NCBI GenBank assembly: GCA_900547455.1
Contig: URGV01000016.1
Location: 1 to 44,651, forward strand
DNA from: an uncultured Oscillospiraceae bacterium
GTDB lineage: Bacteria; Bacillota; Clostridia; Oscillospirales; Ruminococcaceae
DNA length: 44,651 nucleotides
Reading direction: 5' to 3'
In this document: piece after piece, positions 30,093 through 39,776 of the stretch
How positions within the stretch are numbered: the first letter of the stretch is position 1
How the letters are laid out: the number at the start of each line of letters is the position of its first letter
Notes under the pieces: generated by a model
Seen by the model: the letters and a program-made list of their open reading frames with translations, nothing else
Told to the model about the DNA's origin: nothing
The model's database searches: none
Made by a program: the position numbers and the translations under genes

Positions 30093-30106
30093 AAAAGTCC
30101 TCTGTG

Positions 30107-30155
30107 CAAAAAAAGAAACAGCCATGCAGCGCGCTTGCGCAGGCGGCATGGCTGT
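30107..30155 (-). terminator. Intrinsic terminator of nadE
   Basis: Minus strand ACAGCCATGC pairs with GCATGGCTGT (10 bp around an internal GC-rich loop), then TTCTTTTTTT. Confidence 0.82.
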
Positions 30156-30169
30156 GGTGGGTGTGGAGG

Positions 30170-32044
30170 CTATCGGATGTCCGCAAGGTCGCTCAGCAGC
30201 GCCTGCGGCGAGCAGTCGGACGGGATGGGGCAGCGGGACAGGCAGACCTCGGTGATGTCGGCGCTGTCCGGGGTGCAGCTGCGCTTAAACTGTCCGGCAA
30301 AGAAGCGGTTCAGGAAAACCTTGAGCTTTTCCAGAATGTAGCTGGCGGAAAACTGCCCGGAGAAGGCGACGCAGGCGTAGTAGTAGAGCTTGCGCGGCGG
30401 GAAGGAGCAGCGCAGCAGGTAGTAGAGGAAGAAGTCGTGCAGCTCGTAGCTGCCCAGGATGTCCTCGGTCTTCTGCTGGATCTTGCCGCTCTCGTCCGGC
30501 GGCAGCAGCTCAGGGCTGACCGGCGTGTCCACAATGTCGCGCAGGATGCTGCCGACCTCGTCGTCAAAGCGGGAGCACAGGAAGGTGACCATCCTGCGGA
30601 TCATCGTCTTGGTCAGGCAGACGTTGACGTTGTAGTTGGCCAGATGGTCGCCGCCAAAGGTGCACCAGCCCAGCGCGTCCTCGGACATGTCGCCGGTGCC
30701 GACCACGATGCCGCGGCAGCTGTTGGCAACGTCCATCAGAATCTGGGTGCGCTCGCGCGCCTGGGCGTTTTCATAGGTGACGTCCCGCAGCGACGGGTCG
30801 TGGCCGATGTCCTCAAAGTGCTGCAGGACGCTGGCTTTGATCGAGATGTCGCGGTTCTGCGCCCCCAGGGCGGAGATGAGGCTTAAAGCGTTGTAGTAGG
30901 TGCGGTCGCTGGTGCCAAAGCCCGGCATGGTAATGGCAATCAGATTTTTGGACGGCAGGTCCAGCTGCTTTAACGCCTCGTGGCAGACCAGGAGCGCCAG
31001 GGTGGAGTCCAGCCCGCCGGAGACGCCCAGCACCAGATGATGCAGGCCGGTGTTGGCCACGCGGGAGACCAGGCTCTGCACCTGCAGCTCGAACAGCGTC
31101 TGCAGGTAGTGGTTGGCTTGCGCCTCGTCCAGCGGCAGGAACGGGTCCTTGCGGATTTCGCGCAGCAGGCCCTTCTTGCCGGAGGATTCCCGGAAGGTGA
31201 TTTCGGGCTGGCAGTCGGAAGAAAAGCGCTGGCAGGCGCGCAGGATGTCGCAGTCCAGGTCGCGGGCAAAGGAAAAGCTCTCCAGCGCAAAGGTGTGCTG
31301 GCCAAAGCTCTCGCCGGTGTACTGGGCCAGCATCTCACCGCACTCGCAGATGGCGGCGTGCCCCTGAAAGGCCACCGGATGGGAGGTGTCCCCCTGGCCG
31401 CCGCGCACAAAGGCGATGGCGATGCCAAAGCTCTCGGAGAGGGCGCGAACCAGCCGCAGCTCCTTCTCGGCGCTCTCGGCCGTGGCGGGCTCATAGCAGG
31501 AGACCAGCACTGCCTGACAGCCGGTCTTGACAAGGCGCGGCAGGTGCAGCGGCAGGTCGCTTACTGGGCAGGGGCAGACGCAGAAGCGCAGCTCCCCGCA
31601 GCCAAACAGGGTGTCCCAGCCGCGCAGGGGGGAGCCGGGGCGCTCCTGCTCGCGGTAGTACCCCGTCACCGGGTCGGCTGACTGCAGCCGTCCATAGCCG
31701 GCGGCGGGCAGATAAGCGGCGACCTCGCCGTTTTGCAGCACCGCGATGACGTCCACCGGCTTGCCGCCAAAGCGCTTGACAAGGCCGATGATGATGCAGC
31801 TTTCATTTTTGGCGGAGGCCACCCGCACCTGGTCGAGCGCGTCCTCACACTGGGCGCAGACCGCAGGATTGAGCAGCAGCGCGTCCGAGGAGGGCGGGCA
31901 GAGCGCCAGGCGGGGGAACAGGGAGATGTCGGCGGATTGCTGTCCGCTCTCCTCCAGCAGGTCGGTGACCGACTCGCAGCAGAACTGCGGGTTGCCGCTG
32001 ATGACGCGGTTGACACAGCAGGAGAGTCGAATACAAAAGTTCAT
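30170..32044 (-). CDS. nadE: NAD+ synthase, glutamine-hydrolysing
   Basis: Makes NAD+ from deamido-NAD+ and ATP, taking ammonia from glutamine. The N-terminal nitrilase-like glutaminase domain spans about 1-270 and the C-terminal ATP-pyrophosphatase domain about 310-620. The latter has the P-loop [15 protein letters not shown] (near 340) and typical motifs including [30 protein letters not shown] and [10 protein letters not shown]. At about 624 residues it matches the two-domain form. Start ATG 32044 follows AAAGGGTG; the upstream in-frame TTG is not supported. It is preceded by a HAD gene on the same strand with a 58-bp gap. Confidence 0.95.
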   Translation of the reverse strand: MNFCIRLSCCVNRVISGNPQFCCESVTDLLEESGQQSADISLFPRLALCPPSSDALLLNPAVCAQCEDALDQVRVASAKNESCIIIGLVKRFGGKPVDVIAVLQNGEVAAYLPAAGYGRLQSADPVTGYYREQERPGSPLRGWDTLFGCGELRFCVCPCPVSDLPLHLPRLVKTGCQAVLVSCYEPATAESAEKELRLVRALSESFGIAIAFVRGGQGDTSHPVAFQGHAAICECGEMLAQYTGESFGQHTFALESFSFARDLDCDILRACQRFSSDCQPEITFRESSGKKGLLREIRKDPFLPLDEAQANHYLQTLFELQVQSLVSRVANTGLHHLVLGVSGGLDSTLALLVCHEALKQLDLPSKNLIAITMPGFGTSDRTYYNALSLISALGAQNRDISIKASVLQHFEDIGHDPSLRDVTYENAQARERTQILMDVANSCRGIVVGTGDMSEDALGWCTFGGDHLANYNVNVCLTKTMIRRMVTFLCSRFDDEVGSILRDIVDTPVSPELLPPDESGKIQQKTEDILGSYELHDFFLYYLLRCSFPPRKLYYYACVAFSGQFSASYILEKLKVFLNRFFAGQFKRSCTPDSADITEVCLSRCPIPSDCSPQALLSDLADIR

Positions 32045-32102
32045 ATACAACACCCTTTCGTTTTTGGTTTTGAAGAAAAGTTGATGCGTTGTCAGATTGC
32101 AT

Positions 32103-32723
32103 TTATAAAAAGAGCTTGCAAAGCTCGGCTAGGTTGTCCACCTGATAGTCGGGCCTTTCCGCTTCGTTTGTGATTTTCCAATATTGCCCAAAGCCCTGCC
32201 GGACCCAGACGGTGTGCATCCCCAGCTGCCTGGCGGGGAGGATGTCGTTGTCGATCCGGTCCCCAATCATCACAGCCTGATCGGAGGCACAGCCGCTTTT
32301 CTGCAGCGCGGTCTCGAAGATGCGCCGGTCCGGTTTGGACAGACCTTCTTCCGCGGAAGCAACGATCAGGTCAAAGAATTGCAGAATGCCGTGGCTGCGC
32401 AGCCGTTCGCGGGTCCCCGGCGGCTGATTGGCGATGATTCCGAGGAAATAGCGCTGATGCAGCTTGTTTAAGCACGGTCGGGCGTCAGGGTACATCCGCT
32501 CCATTTCCGTGTGCCAGGCAGGCATTTTGACGCCGAATCGCTCCGCGGCCCGCGCGTCTCCCTTTTGATTTTGCCGGTAAAACTGCATGGCGGTCTCCCA
32601 AATCAGTTCATACGGAAGATTGGCCAAAGAGGCGATTTCCTGCAGCCGAAGCGCATAGCAAAGCTGTTCGTCCACCAGGGTGGAACCAACGTCGAAAAAC
32701 AGCCATTTGACAGTCGGGAACAT
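32103..32723 (-). CDS. HAD-superfamily protein with atypical motif I
   Basis: The 206-residue protein has the HAD fold. Motif I reads FFDVGSTLVDE, where the second Asp of the usual DxDxT is Gly. Motif II is IIANQPPGT, the motif III Lys is in GLSKPDRRIF, and motif IV is MIGDRIDNDI. Loss of the second Asp, the general acid/base of phosphatases, is typical of haloacid-dehalogenase-like and some non-phosphatase members. Classical phosphatase activity is therefore doubtful. The start follows AGGAGGCGG. It lies between ispE and nadE on the same strand, with no functional hint from neighbours. Confidence 0.82.
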   Translation of the reverse strand: MFPTVKWLFFDVGSTLVDEQLCYALRLQEIASLANLPYELIWETAMQFYRQNQKGDARAAERFGVKMPAWHTEMERMYPDARPCLNKLHQRYFLGIIANQPPGTRERLRSHGILQFFDLIVASAEEGLSKPDRRIFETALQKSGCASDQAVMIGDRIDNDILPARQLGMHTVWVRQGFGQYWKITNEAERPDYQVDNLAELCKLFL

Positions 32724-32759
32724 ACTGCCGCCTCCTGATCTAGTGGATGAAAACGAATG

Positions 32760-33695
32760 TCATACCTGCCCCGCAGAACGGTAAGCCCCCTGCGCCACCG
32801 GACGGCACAGAAAAGCGCCTTCCAGCGACGGGTGGTTTTGCAGGGCGTGCAGGGCGGTGCGGGCGGTATCCTCCTCCTCAAACAGGCCAAACAGTGCGCT
32901 GCCGCTGCCCGAGAGCAGGACGCCTGCGGCCCGATGCTGCTGCAGCAGCTCCCGCGCCGCGGCAAGCTGCCGGCCCTCCTCCTCGGAGCAGAGCTCCTCA
33001 AAGACGTTTTGCAGCGCGCCGGCAATTTGCGCGACGCTTCCTGTTTGCAGGGCTTGTATCATTTTCTCCACCTCGGCGTGGCGGTAGGGCTGGCTGTCAC
33101 AGCGGGCAAAGGCCGCGCCGGTGCTGATGCCAAAGCGGGGCTTGATGATAAGGATGGGGCAGTCCGGCATCGGCGGCAGCAGGGAAAACTGCTCCCCAAT
33201 CCCTCGGGCGCGCAGCGTGCCGCCCCGCAGGCAGAAGGGGATGTCCGCCCCGCAGGGCAGCGCGATTTTTTCAAGCTGCTCGAGTGGCAGGTTTGCGCCG
33301 GTCAGCAGGTTGAGCCCGCTCAGCACGGCGGCCCCGTCGGCACTGCCGCCCCCAAGTCCCGCCATCATCGGAATGCGCTTGACAAGCTGGATGGAAAGGT
33401 CGTGCCCCGGAAGCGGACAGCCGCTCTCCCGGAAGAAGGCGCGGGCGCAGCGGACGGCGATGTTGTCCTCTCCGCAGGAGAGATCTTCGCAGGAGAGAGG
33501 GACTCCGTTATCCGGCTCAAAACGGCAGCTCATCTGAATCTGGCCGCTGCCCGGCTGTAGCTGAAGGGAAATGGTGTCGCACAGGCTGACCGTCTGCATC
33601 ACCATGTCCATCTCATGGTAGCCGTTTGGCAGTTTCCCCACAATGTCCAGCGAGAGGTTGACCTTGCAGGGGGCGTCGATCTGGATGCGGTTCAT
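32760..33695 (-). CDS. ispE: 4-diphosphocytidyl-2-C-methyl-D-erythritol kinase
   Basis: GHMP kinase of the non-mevalonate (MEP) isoprenoid pathway, phosphorylating the 2-position of CDP-methylerythritol. The N-terminus has PCKVNLSLDIVGKLPNGYHE with the conserved Lys/Asn and GYHE typical of IspE. The GHMP loop is PMMAGLGGGSADGAAVL (near 90), and the C-terminal LSGSGSALFGLF motif is present. Length, 311 residues, is normal. ATG at 33695 follows AAAAGGAGGG; the preceding TTG is not used. It begins 13 bp after the DUF362 gene on the same strand. Confidence 0.95.
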   Translation of the reverse strand: MNRIQIDAPCKVNLSLDIVGKLPNGYHEMDMVMQTVSLCDTISLQLQPGSGQIQMSCRFEPDNGVPLSCEDLSCGEDNIAVRCARAFFRESGCPLPGHDLSIQLVKRIPMMAGLGGGSADGAAVLSGLNLLTGANLPLEQLEKIALPCGADIPFCLRGGTLRARGIGEQFSLLPPMPDCPILIIKPRFGISTGAAFARCDSQPYRHAEVEKMIQALQTGSVAQIAGALQNVFEELCSEEEGRQLAAARELLQQHRAAGVLLSGSGSALFGLFEEEDTARTALHALQNHPSLEGAFLCRPVAQGAYRSAGQV

Positions 33696-33708
33696 CAAAT
33701 CCCTCCTT

Positions 33709-34866
33709 TTAAACCCGGCCGCGGATGTGGATGGCCTTCACCGGGCACATCTCGTGGCAGCAGTAGCAGCGGATGCAGTGCTTGTAGCGGATGCGGGCCT
33801 TGCCCTGCTCGATGCGGATGACCTGGGACGGGCAGCTCTCGGAGCACCGGCCGCAGCCGATGCACTGCTGCGGGTCCACCACCGGCTTGGGGGAAAGCGC
33901 GCGCGCAGCCTGACGGACCAGCGGTCGCAGAAAGCCGGGCACGTTGCCGGAAAAATCCACCGTCTTGGACTGCGGGTGCCGGAAGTCCGGGATGCGGGTG
34001 GGCAGGCTGTCGGGGTTAATCAGCACCAGCTCCTCAGCAAGGGAGGGGCACAGCCCCCGGGCGATGCTCTGCTGGACGGTGGGGACCTGGCTGTGCTTCA
34101 TGGCAATCAGGTCGCACAAAAACAGGTCCAGACAAAACGGGTCGGTGCAGGCGATCAGGCAGCCGGTGTGCCGGATGGTGCCGCCGGAAGGACCGTCGCC
34201 CTCCATCGATTCCACCGCGTCCATCACGGTCAGCACCGGCGCCACCGTCTGCGCCAGGTCCACCAGCATCGAGCAGAAGTCGTCGCGGTTCTGGTAGCGG
34301 TAGTGCAGCTGTGGCTTTTGCAGGCCGGGGATGCACCCAAACAGATTCTTCACACCGCCCGAGAGCCCGGTCATGCAGTGGGTTTTCAGCTTGCCCACCG
34401 AGACGATGACGTCCGCCTGCCGCACCGGGTCAATCAGATTAAATTCCGTGCACATTTTCGGGTCACGGGCGGAAACGTGGGCGCTGCCCGTTTCCAGATT
34501 GAGCAGGGCTCCGGTCTCCTCGGCCACCTGCTGCATCCCGCAGGCGCTGTAGATCGAGCGCAGCTGCGAGGGGGTGTACAGCCCGCCGGGGGAGTCGGCG
34601 ATGACGACCTGCTTTGCCCCCATCTCCTGCAGGCGGAGGATGACTGCCCGCATCACCTGCGGGTGGGTGGTGGTGGCCTCCTCGGGGCGGCGGCGCATCA
34701 GCAGGTTGGGCTTGACCAGGACATTTTTGTCCCGGAACAGCTCCGGAGAAATTTCCAGCTCGGCGAAGACGCGCCGAACCGCCCGCTCGATGGTTTGCTG
34801 AGAGTAGTCGTCCGCCTGCACCATGGCGACATTGGGGTAGGAAGGTGCTGTCAAATGGGTTTGCAT
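33709..34866 (-). CDS. DUF362 protein with two C-terminal 4Fe-4S ferredoxin clusters
   Basis: The 385-residue protein has an N-terminal DUF362 domain (about 15-300). Features include NVLVKPNLLM, VVIADSPGG, LKTHCMTGLSGGVKNLFGCIPG and an internal TDPFCLDLFLCDLIA. Two cluster motifs close the protein, CIGCGRCSESCP and CIRCYCCHEMCP. It is a predicted cytosolic iron-sulfur protein of unknown reaction, common in anaerobes. It lies between a PHP phosphatase and ispE on the minus strand, probably in one transcript. The second Met is taken as start. Confidence 0.9.
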   Translation of the reverse strand: MQTHLTAPSYPNVAMVQADDYSQQTIERAVRRVFAELEISPELFRDKNVLVKPNLLMRRRPEEATTTHPQVMRAVILRLQEMGAKQVVIADSPGGLYTPSQLRSIYSACGMQQVAEETGALLNLETGSAHVSARDPKMCTEFNLIDPVRQADVIVSVGKLKTHCMTGLSGGVKNLFGCIPGLQKPQLHYRYQNRDDFCSMLVDLAQTVAPVLTVMDAVESMEGDGPSGGTIRHTGCLIACTDPFCLDLFLCDLIAMKHSQVPTVQQSIARGLCPSLAEELVLINPDSLPTRIPDFRHPQSKTVDFSGNVPGFLRPLVRQAARALSPKPVVDPQQCIGCGRCSESCPSQVIRIEQGKARIRYKHCIRCYCCHEMCPVKAIHIRGRV

Positions 34867-34898
34867 CAATAAGCCTCCAAACAGATTGGATAATTTTG

Positions 34899-35705
34899 TT
34901 ACAGTAAGCGCAGCATGCGCGGTTCATGCTTTTTGTAAAAGGCAAAGTAGGAGAAGCCGGCCTCCTTGGCCATGTCGATGGCGGTCTCCAACCCTGCGCC
35001 CAGATCCTGCGCGCAGTGCGCGTCCGAGCCGAAGGTCAGGATTTCTCCGCCCAGCTCGCGGAAGAGCTTGACATATTCCAGCGTCGGGGAGGTCTGGCCG
35101 ATCTCCCGGCGCAGGCCGGCGGTGTTGATCTCCAGCCCCAGATGCTTCTGGGCCAGGGTGGAGAGGATCTCGCGGATGACCTCGCTGTAGCGGCTCATCT
35201 CCACCGGCTGCTGATATTTGCCGACGATGTACCGCAGCGGGTAGGTCATGTGCGCCAGCGAGTCAAAGCCGCCCCACTGGCACAGCTCCAGCAGCTCGTC
35301 AAAGTACCGCTCGAGGATGACCTCGGCGTTGAGCCCCGAAAAATCGACGTAGGCAAAGTCGTCCATCCCGCGGATGGCGTGCAGCGAGCCGAGCACAAAG
35401 TCGAAGCGGTATTTGCGCAGCACCTCCTCGGCCTTATCCAGGTTTTGGGTGGCCTGCCCCATCTCGATGCCGTTCATCACCAGCAGCCGGTAGTCGAAGG
35501 CCTGCCGGGCTTTGCCGGTCTCGATGAAGGAATTGCGCAGGCACAGGTCGGCCTGCTCGGTGTTTAAATCCAGCTCGTAGTGGTCGGTGATGCACAGGCC
35601 CATCAGGTTTTTCTGCACGGCGTTTTCGCACAGAAAGGTGATAGAGTGTTCCCCATCGTGGGAATTGTCCGAGTGGACATGGCTGTCAAACAGGTTCATA
35701 TACAT
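34899..35705 (-). CDS. PHP-domain phosphatase, histidinol-phosphatase-like
   Basis: The 268-residue protein has the PHP metal-binding motifs in order: FDSHVHSDNSHDG at the N-terminus, CITDHYE near 40, VLGSLHAI near 105, SLAHMTYPLRY near 150 and FGSDAHCAQD near 228. This is the layout of HisK-type histidinol phosphatases. Paralogues acting on other phosphoesters look the same, and no his genes are nearby, so the substrate is uncertain. ATG 35705 follows GGAGGAGTG. The gene leads the minus-strand run PHP-DUF362-ispE. Confidence 0.85.
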   Translation of the reverse strand: MYMNLFDSHVHSDNSHDGEHSITFLCENAVQKNLMGLCITDHYELDLNTEQADLCLRNSFIETGKARQAFDYRLLVMNGIEMGQATQNLDKAEEVLRKYRFDFVLGSLHAIRGMDDFAYVDFSGLNAEVILERYFDELLELCQWGGFDSLAHMTYPLRYIVGKYQQPVEMSRYSEVIREILSTLAQKHLGLEINTAGLRREIGQTSPTLEYVKLFRELGGEILTFGSDAHCAQDLGAGLETAIDMAKEAGFSYFAFYKKHEPRMLRLL

Positions 35706-35955
35706 GCAGATTCACTCCTCCGGGTTACAAAACGATCGTCCGCATCCGCCCCAAGGGACTTGCGCGGGACGGGCGCATTTTTTTCAATCAGGATACAAGG
35801 GTATTATATCATATTATACCAGTCTTGTGTGAACTTGTCCTGCCTTTTTTGCAGGGTGGCCTTTCTTTTTTGCAATTTCTTCCAGCTTTGGCGCATAGAG
35901 TCGGAAAATTTTGGCAACCTTAAAGGCATCAAAACCGACAGCGGAGGGAACAACG

Positions 35956-36639
35956 ATGAAAAATCCATCTTTACCATTCGATCAGGGACGGGCGCTGGCC
36001 CGGCTGCAGCAATTCTGGCACCGCAATTTTGGCGCTTTGGTGTGCGCGCTGGCGCTGGCGGGGCTGACTGCCTTTGCCTTAGGCGATACCCTGACCTTTG
36101 CGCGGGGGTGCGGGCAGCTGTATGACGGGGTGCTGCGGCTGCACATCCTGGCAAACTCGGACAGTGAGGAGGACCAGGCGCTCAAGCTCAAGGTGCGCGA
36201 TCGGGTGCTTCAGACAGCGCGCGAGCTGGGATTGGGGGACGGCTGCGCGGACATCGACAGCCTGGAAGCCCAGGCGCAGCGGATGCTGCCCGAACTGCTG
36301 GACGCCGCGCAGGAGGAGCTTGCGCGAAACGGCAGCGACGACGCCGTCACCGCCTGCATCACCACCATGTACTTTGACACGCGGGAGTATGAGGGCTTCA
36401 CCATGCCGGCGGGGGAGTACCGCGCGGTGCGCTTTGTGATTGGAGAGGGCAGGGGGCACAACTGGTGGTGCGTGCTGTTCCCGCAGATGTGCCTGCCGGT
36501 TGCTTTCGAGGAGGGGCTGGGGGACCTCGGCTTCACCACCCAGGAGCTGCGGGTGCTCACCGCACGCCCGCAGTATGAGCCGCGGTTTGCGCTGCTGGAA
36601 TGGTTTTATGAGGCGACGGGACAAAATGACCGCGCCTAA
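35956..36639 (+). CDS. spoIIR: Stage II sporulation protein R
   Basis: The 227-residue protein is the forespore-made signal that triggers SpoIIGA to process pro-sigma E in the mother cell. One N-terminal membrane segment (about 27-46) precedes the diagnostic LRLHILANSDSEEDQALKLKVRDRVL, and later GEGRGHNWWCVLFPQMCLP. ATG at 35956 follows GGAGGGAA. In Bacillus the gene is under sigma F; I could not find a convincing sigma F promoter here. Its presence marks the organism as potentially spore-forming. Little else of the sporulation programme is in the window. Confidence 0.95.
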   Translation: MKNPSLPFDQGRALARLQQFWHRNFGALVCALALAGLTAFALGDTLTFARGCGQLYDGVLRLHILANSDSEEDQALKLKVRDRVLQTARELGLGDGCADIDSLEAQAQRMLPELLDAAQEELARNGSDDAVTACITTMYFDTREYEGFTMPAGEYRAVRFVIGEGRGHNWWCVLFPQMCLPVAFEEGLGDLGFTTQELRVLTARPQYEPRFALLEWFYEATGQNDRA

Positions 36640-36653
36640 AGCGAACGCGGGGC

Positions 36654-36682
36654 TTGACAATCGGGGGCGGGGAGGCTATAAT
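36654..36682 (+). promoter_or_regulatory. Consensus promoter of the alaS leader
   Basis: Perfect TTGACA and TATAAT with a 17-bp spacer, starting 15 bp after the spoIIR stop. Confidence 0.9.
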
Positions 36683-36699
36683 TTGAAGCGTAAAGGCAG

Positions 36700-36926
36700 G
36701 GAAAAGATCAATCCTGACACCCGCAGCACCCACAGAGAGGAACCCCTTGGCTGAAAGGTTCCGCCGCAAAGGGATCAGGAGAGCCGTCTTGGAGCCGGCG
36801 GTGAAGAGCCGCACGCATTTCCAGCGTTAAAGGAAGTCAAAGCGGCAGGGCAGCTGTCCTGCAATTTGGGTGGTACCACGGGAGTTTTTTTAGCCCTCGT
36901 CCCAATCGGGACGGGGGCTTTTTTGT
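36700..36926 (+). ncRNA. T-box riboswitch, tRNA-Ala responsive
   Basis: The T-box sequence TTTGGGTGGTACCACGGG (36866-36883) precedes an intrinsic terminator, AGCCCTCGTCCC / GGGACGGGGGCT, plus six T (36892-36925). Upstream, TCCTGA (36712-36717) can pair with TCAGGA (36775-36780) to close a compact stem I. Its 3' side holds GCC GCA (36763-36768), both alanine codons and the probable specifier. Uncharged tRNA-Ala would favour the antiterminator and allow alaS transcription. The exact specifier codon is inferred. This element fills the 369 bp between spoIIR and alaS. Confidence 0.88.
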
Positions 36927-37008
36927 TTTTCCAAAGTCCCCGCTTTGACCCGACAGCTTTTCCCGAACAGATTATCCATCATCAATGAAAAAAGGAGAAT
37001 GATACCCG

Positions 37009-39636
37009 ATGAAATGGACAGGACTTAACGACCTGCGCGAGCAGTTCCTATCCTTCTTTGAGAGCAAGGGCCACACCCGCCTGCCAAGCGCTTCGCTGGT
37101 GCCAAAAAACGACAAGAGCCTGCTGCTCATCAACTCCGGCATGGCGCCGCTGAAAAAATACTTCCTGGGTCTGGAGACCCCGCCCAACCACCGCGTCACC
37201 ACCTGCCAGAAGTGCATCCGCACCCCGGACATCGACAGCGTTGGACACGACGACCGCCACGGCACCTACTTTGAGATGCTGGGCAACTTTTCCTTCGGCG
37301 ACTACTTCAAGGTAGAGGCCACCGCCTGGGCGTGGGAGTTTTTGACTAAAGTGTTGGAAATCCCGGCGGACAAGCTGTGGATTTCGGTCTATGAGGAGGA
37401 CGACGAGGCGGCCCAGATCTGGACCGAGAAGGTCGGCATCCCGCCCGAGCGCGTCGTCCGCTTCGGCAAGGAGGACAACTTCTGGGAGCACGGCTCCGGT
37501 CCCTGCGGCCCCTGCTCGGAGATCTACTTTGACCGTGGCCCCGAGTGCGGCTGCGGACGCCCCGAGTGCAAGGTCGGCTGCGACTGCGACCGCTATATGG
37601 AGATCTGGAACCTGGTCTTCTCCCAGTTTGATTCGGACGGCAACGGCCACTACACCCGCATGCCAAAGCCGAACATCGACACCGGCATGGGCCTGGAGCG
37701 CCTGGCCTGCGTCATGCAGAACGTCGGCAACCTCTTTGAGGTGGACACCGTGCAGAACATCATGAAGCACATCTGCCGCATCGCGGGCGTCGAGTACAAA
37801 AAGGACGAAAAGACCGACATCTCGCTGCGCGTCATTACCGACCACATCCGCTCCACCACCTTCATGATCGGCGACGGCATCCTGCCCTCCAACGAGGGCC
37901 GCGGCTATGTCCTGAGAAGGCTGCTGCGCCGCGCTGCCCGTCATGGCAGATTGCTCGGTATCCAGGGCGCTTTCCTGTATGAGGTGGCCCGCACCGTCAT
38001 CAATGAAAACGAGTGCGCTTATCCGGAGCTGCGCGAGAACGAGGACTACATCGTCAAGGTCATCAAGGCCGAGGAGGAGCGCTTCCAGAAGACCATCGAC
38101 CAGGGCATGGAGCAGCTTCAGGAGATGATCGCTTCCTTCGGCGGCAAGGGCGGACAGCTCTCCGGCGAGGACGCCTTCCGTCTCTATGACACCTTTGGTT
38201 TCCCGATCGACCTGACCCGCGAGATCCTCTCCGAACAGAACATCACCATCGACGAGGAGGAGTTCACCCGCCTGATGAACGAGCAGCGCGTCCGCGCCAG
38301 AGAGGCCAGAAAGGATGTCAGCGGCTGGAGCACCGACAGCATTGACCTGACCGCGCTGGCGCCGACCGAGTTCACCGGCTACCAGACGCTGGAGCAGGAG
38401 GCCTCTGTCCTGGCCATCGTGCGCGACGGCAGCTTTGCCGACAGCATCGAGGAAGGCCAGCAGGCGACCCTCATCCTCAACAAGACCTCCTTCTACGGCG
38501 AGTCCGGCGGCCAGGTGGGCGACACCGGCGTCATCGTCAGCGGCGAGAATGTCTTTGCCGTTCAGGACACCAAGAAGGACCACGAGGGCCACTTCATGCA
38601 CATCGGCGTTGTGCAGAAGGGCAGCTTTAACTCCGGCGACGCCGTCACCGCCAGGGTCGACGAGCTGCGCCGCCGCCGCATCATGTCCAACCACTCGGTC
38701 TGCCACCTGTTGCAGCTGGCGCTGCGCGAGGTGCTGGGCACCCACGTCCATCAGGCCGGTTCCTACTACGACGAGCACCGCTGCCGCTTCGACTTCAGCC
38801 ACTTCTCCGCGATGACCAAGGAGGAGATCCAGCAGGTGCAGGATAAGGTCAACCGGATGATTCTGGAGGGCCATCCGGTCCAGATCGAGGAGCTGCCGAT
38901 TGCCGAGGCCAAGAACAAGGGCGCGATGGCGCTGTTCGGCGAGAAGTACGGCGACATCGTCCGCGTCTGCACCATGGGCGACTCGGTCGAGTTCTGCGGC
39001 GGCACCCACGTCGCCAACACTGCCCAGATCGGCGTGGTCAAGATCATCTCCGAGTCCTCGGTAGCGGCCGGTGTCAGAAGAATCGAAGCGGCCACCGGCA
39101 TGGGCGTGCTGGAGCTGCTGGACAACGCCGAGGGCATCATCAACGCGGTTGCCTCCGAGTTTAAGGCTGCCGGTCAGGCGGAGGTTGTCGCCAAGGCGCA
39201 GGCGGTTGCCAAGGAGCTCAAGGCCCAGTCCCGCGAGATCGAGTCGCTGCAGGCGCAGATTGCCAACAGCAAGACCAAGGAGCTGTTTGAGCACGCCGTT
39301 TCGGTCAAGGGCCTGCGCTACATCCATGCGGTCCTCAAGGACACCGCTGCGGACAGCCTGCGCACCTTGGGCGACCAGGTGAAGGCCGATGCGCCGGATG
39401 TGGTCGCGGTCTTTGCGGCTTCCAACGAGGGCAAATCCAGCGTGCTGGCGGTCTGCGGCGCCGATGCGGTCAAGGCCGGCGCGCATGCTGGCAAGCTGAT
39501 TAAAGAGATCACCGCCCAGCTCGGTGGCAAGGGCGGCGGTCGTCCGGACAGCGCGATGGGCGGCATTGCCGGCACTGACAAGGCCGAAGAGGTGCTCTCC
39601 GGCGTTCCCGCTATGCTCGAAGGCATGCTCAAATAA
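37009..39636 (+). CDS. alaS: Alanyl-tRNA synthetase
   Basis: The 875-residue enzyme charges tRNA-Ala. The class II catalytic domain opens with FLSFFESKGHTRLPSASLVP and includes TCQKCIRTPDIDSVG and NIDTGMGLERL. The editing domain has the zinc motif SNHSVCHLL and EFCGGTHV. The C-terminal oligomerisation region ends in GGKGGGRPDSAMGG. Full length is present. It sits behind a T-box leader. A 140-bp gap without terminator separates it from the HIT gene. ATG follows AAAGGAGAA. Confidence 0.97.
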   Translation: MKWTGLNDLREQFLSFFESKGHTRLPSASLVPKNDKSLLLINSGMAPLKKYFLGLETPPNHRVTTCQKCIRTPDIDSVGHDDRHGTYFEMLGNFSFGDYFKVEATAWAWEFLTKVLEIPADKLWISVYEEDDEAAQIWTEKVGIPPERVVRFGKEDNFWEHGSGPCGPCSEIYFDRGPECGCGRPECKVGCDCDRYMEIWNLVFSQFDSDGNGHYTRMPKPNIDTGMGLERLACVMQNVGNLFEVDTVQNIMKHICRIAGVEYKKDEKTDISLRVITDHIRSTTFMIGDGILPSNEGRGYVLRRLLRRAARHGRLLGIQGAFLYEVARTVINENECAYPELRENEDYIVKVIKAEEERFQKTIDQGMEQLQEMIASFGGKGGQLSGEDAFRLYDTFGFPIDLTREILSEQNITIDEEEFTRLMNEQRVRAREARKDVSGWSTDSIDLTALAPTEFTGYQTLEQEASVLAIVRDGSFADSIEEGQQATLILNKTSFYGESGGQVGDTGVIVSGENVFAVQDTKKDHEGHFMHIGVVQKGSFNSGDAVTARVDELRRRRIMSNHSVCHLLQLALREVLGTHVHQAGSYYDEHRCRFDFSHFSAMTKEEIQQVQDKVNRMILEGHPVQIEELPIAEAKNKGAMALFGEKYGDIVRVCTMGDSVEFCGGTHVANTAQIGVVKIISESSVAAGVRRIEAATGMGVLELLDNAEGIINAVASEFKAAGQAEVVAKAQAVAKELKAQSREIESLQAQIANSKTKELFEHAVSVKGLRYIHAVLKDTAADSLRTLGDQVKADAPDVVAVFAASNEGKSSVLAVCGADAVKAGAHAGKLIKEITAQLGGKGGGRPDSAMGGIAGTDKAEEVLSGVPAMLEGMLK

Positions 39637-39776
39637 GCTTTCCACAACCGAGATTGAGATTGAAAAGGTCGCCGCTTTGCAGCGGGCCAATATCCTTACA
39701 GAGCGTTTATTACAAGGACTAAGGACCCATCGAAGGGTGGATACCGATATATCACACATCAAAAGGAGGTCGTAAC

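Noticed and set aside
35820..35955. Sigma F promoter for spoIIR
   Set aside because: I looked for the expected -35/-10 pattern and found only partial matches with wrong spacing, so it is not reported as a feature.
37048..39762. A 904-codon open frame antisense to alaS
   Set aside because: It mirrors the strong GC bias at third codon positions of alaS, has low-complexity Val/Leu/Asp/Gly content and no ribosome site or family motif.
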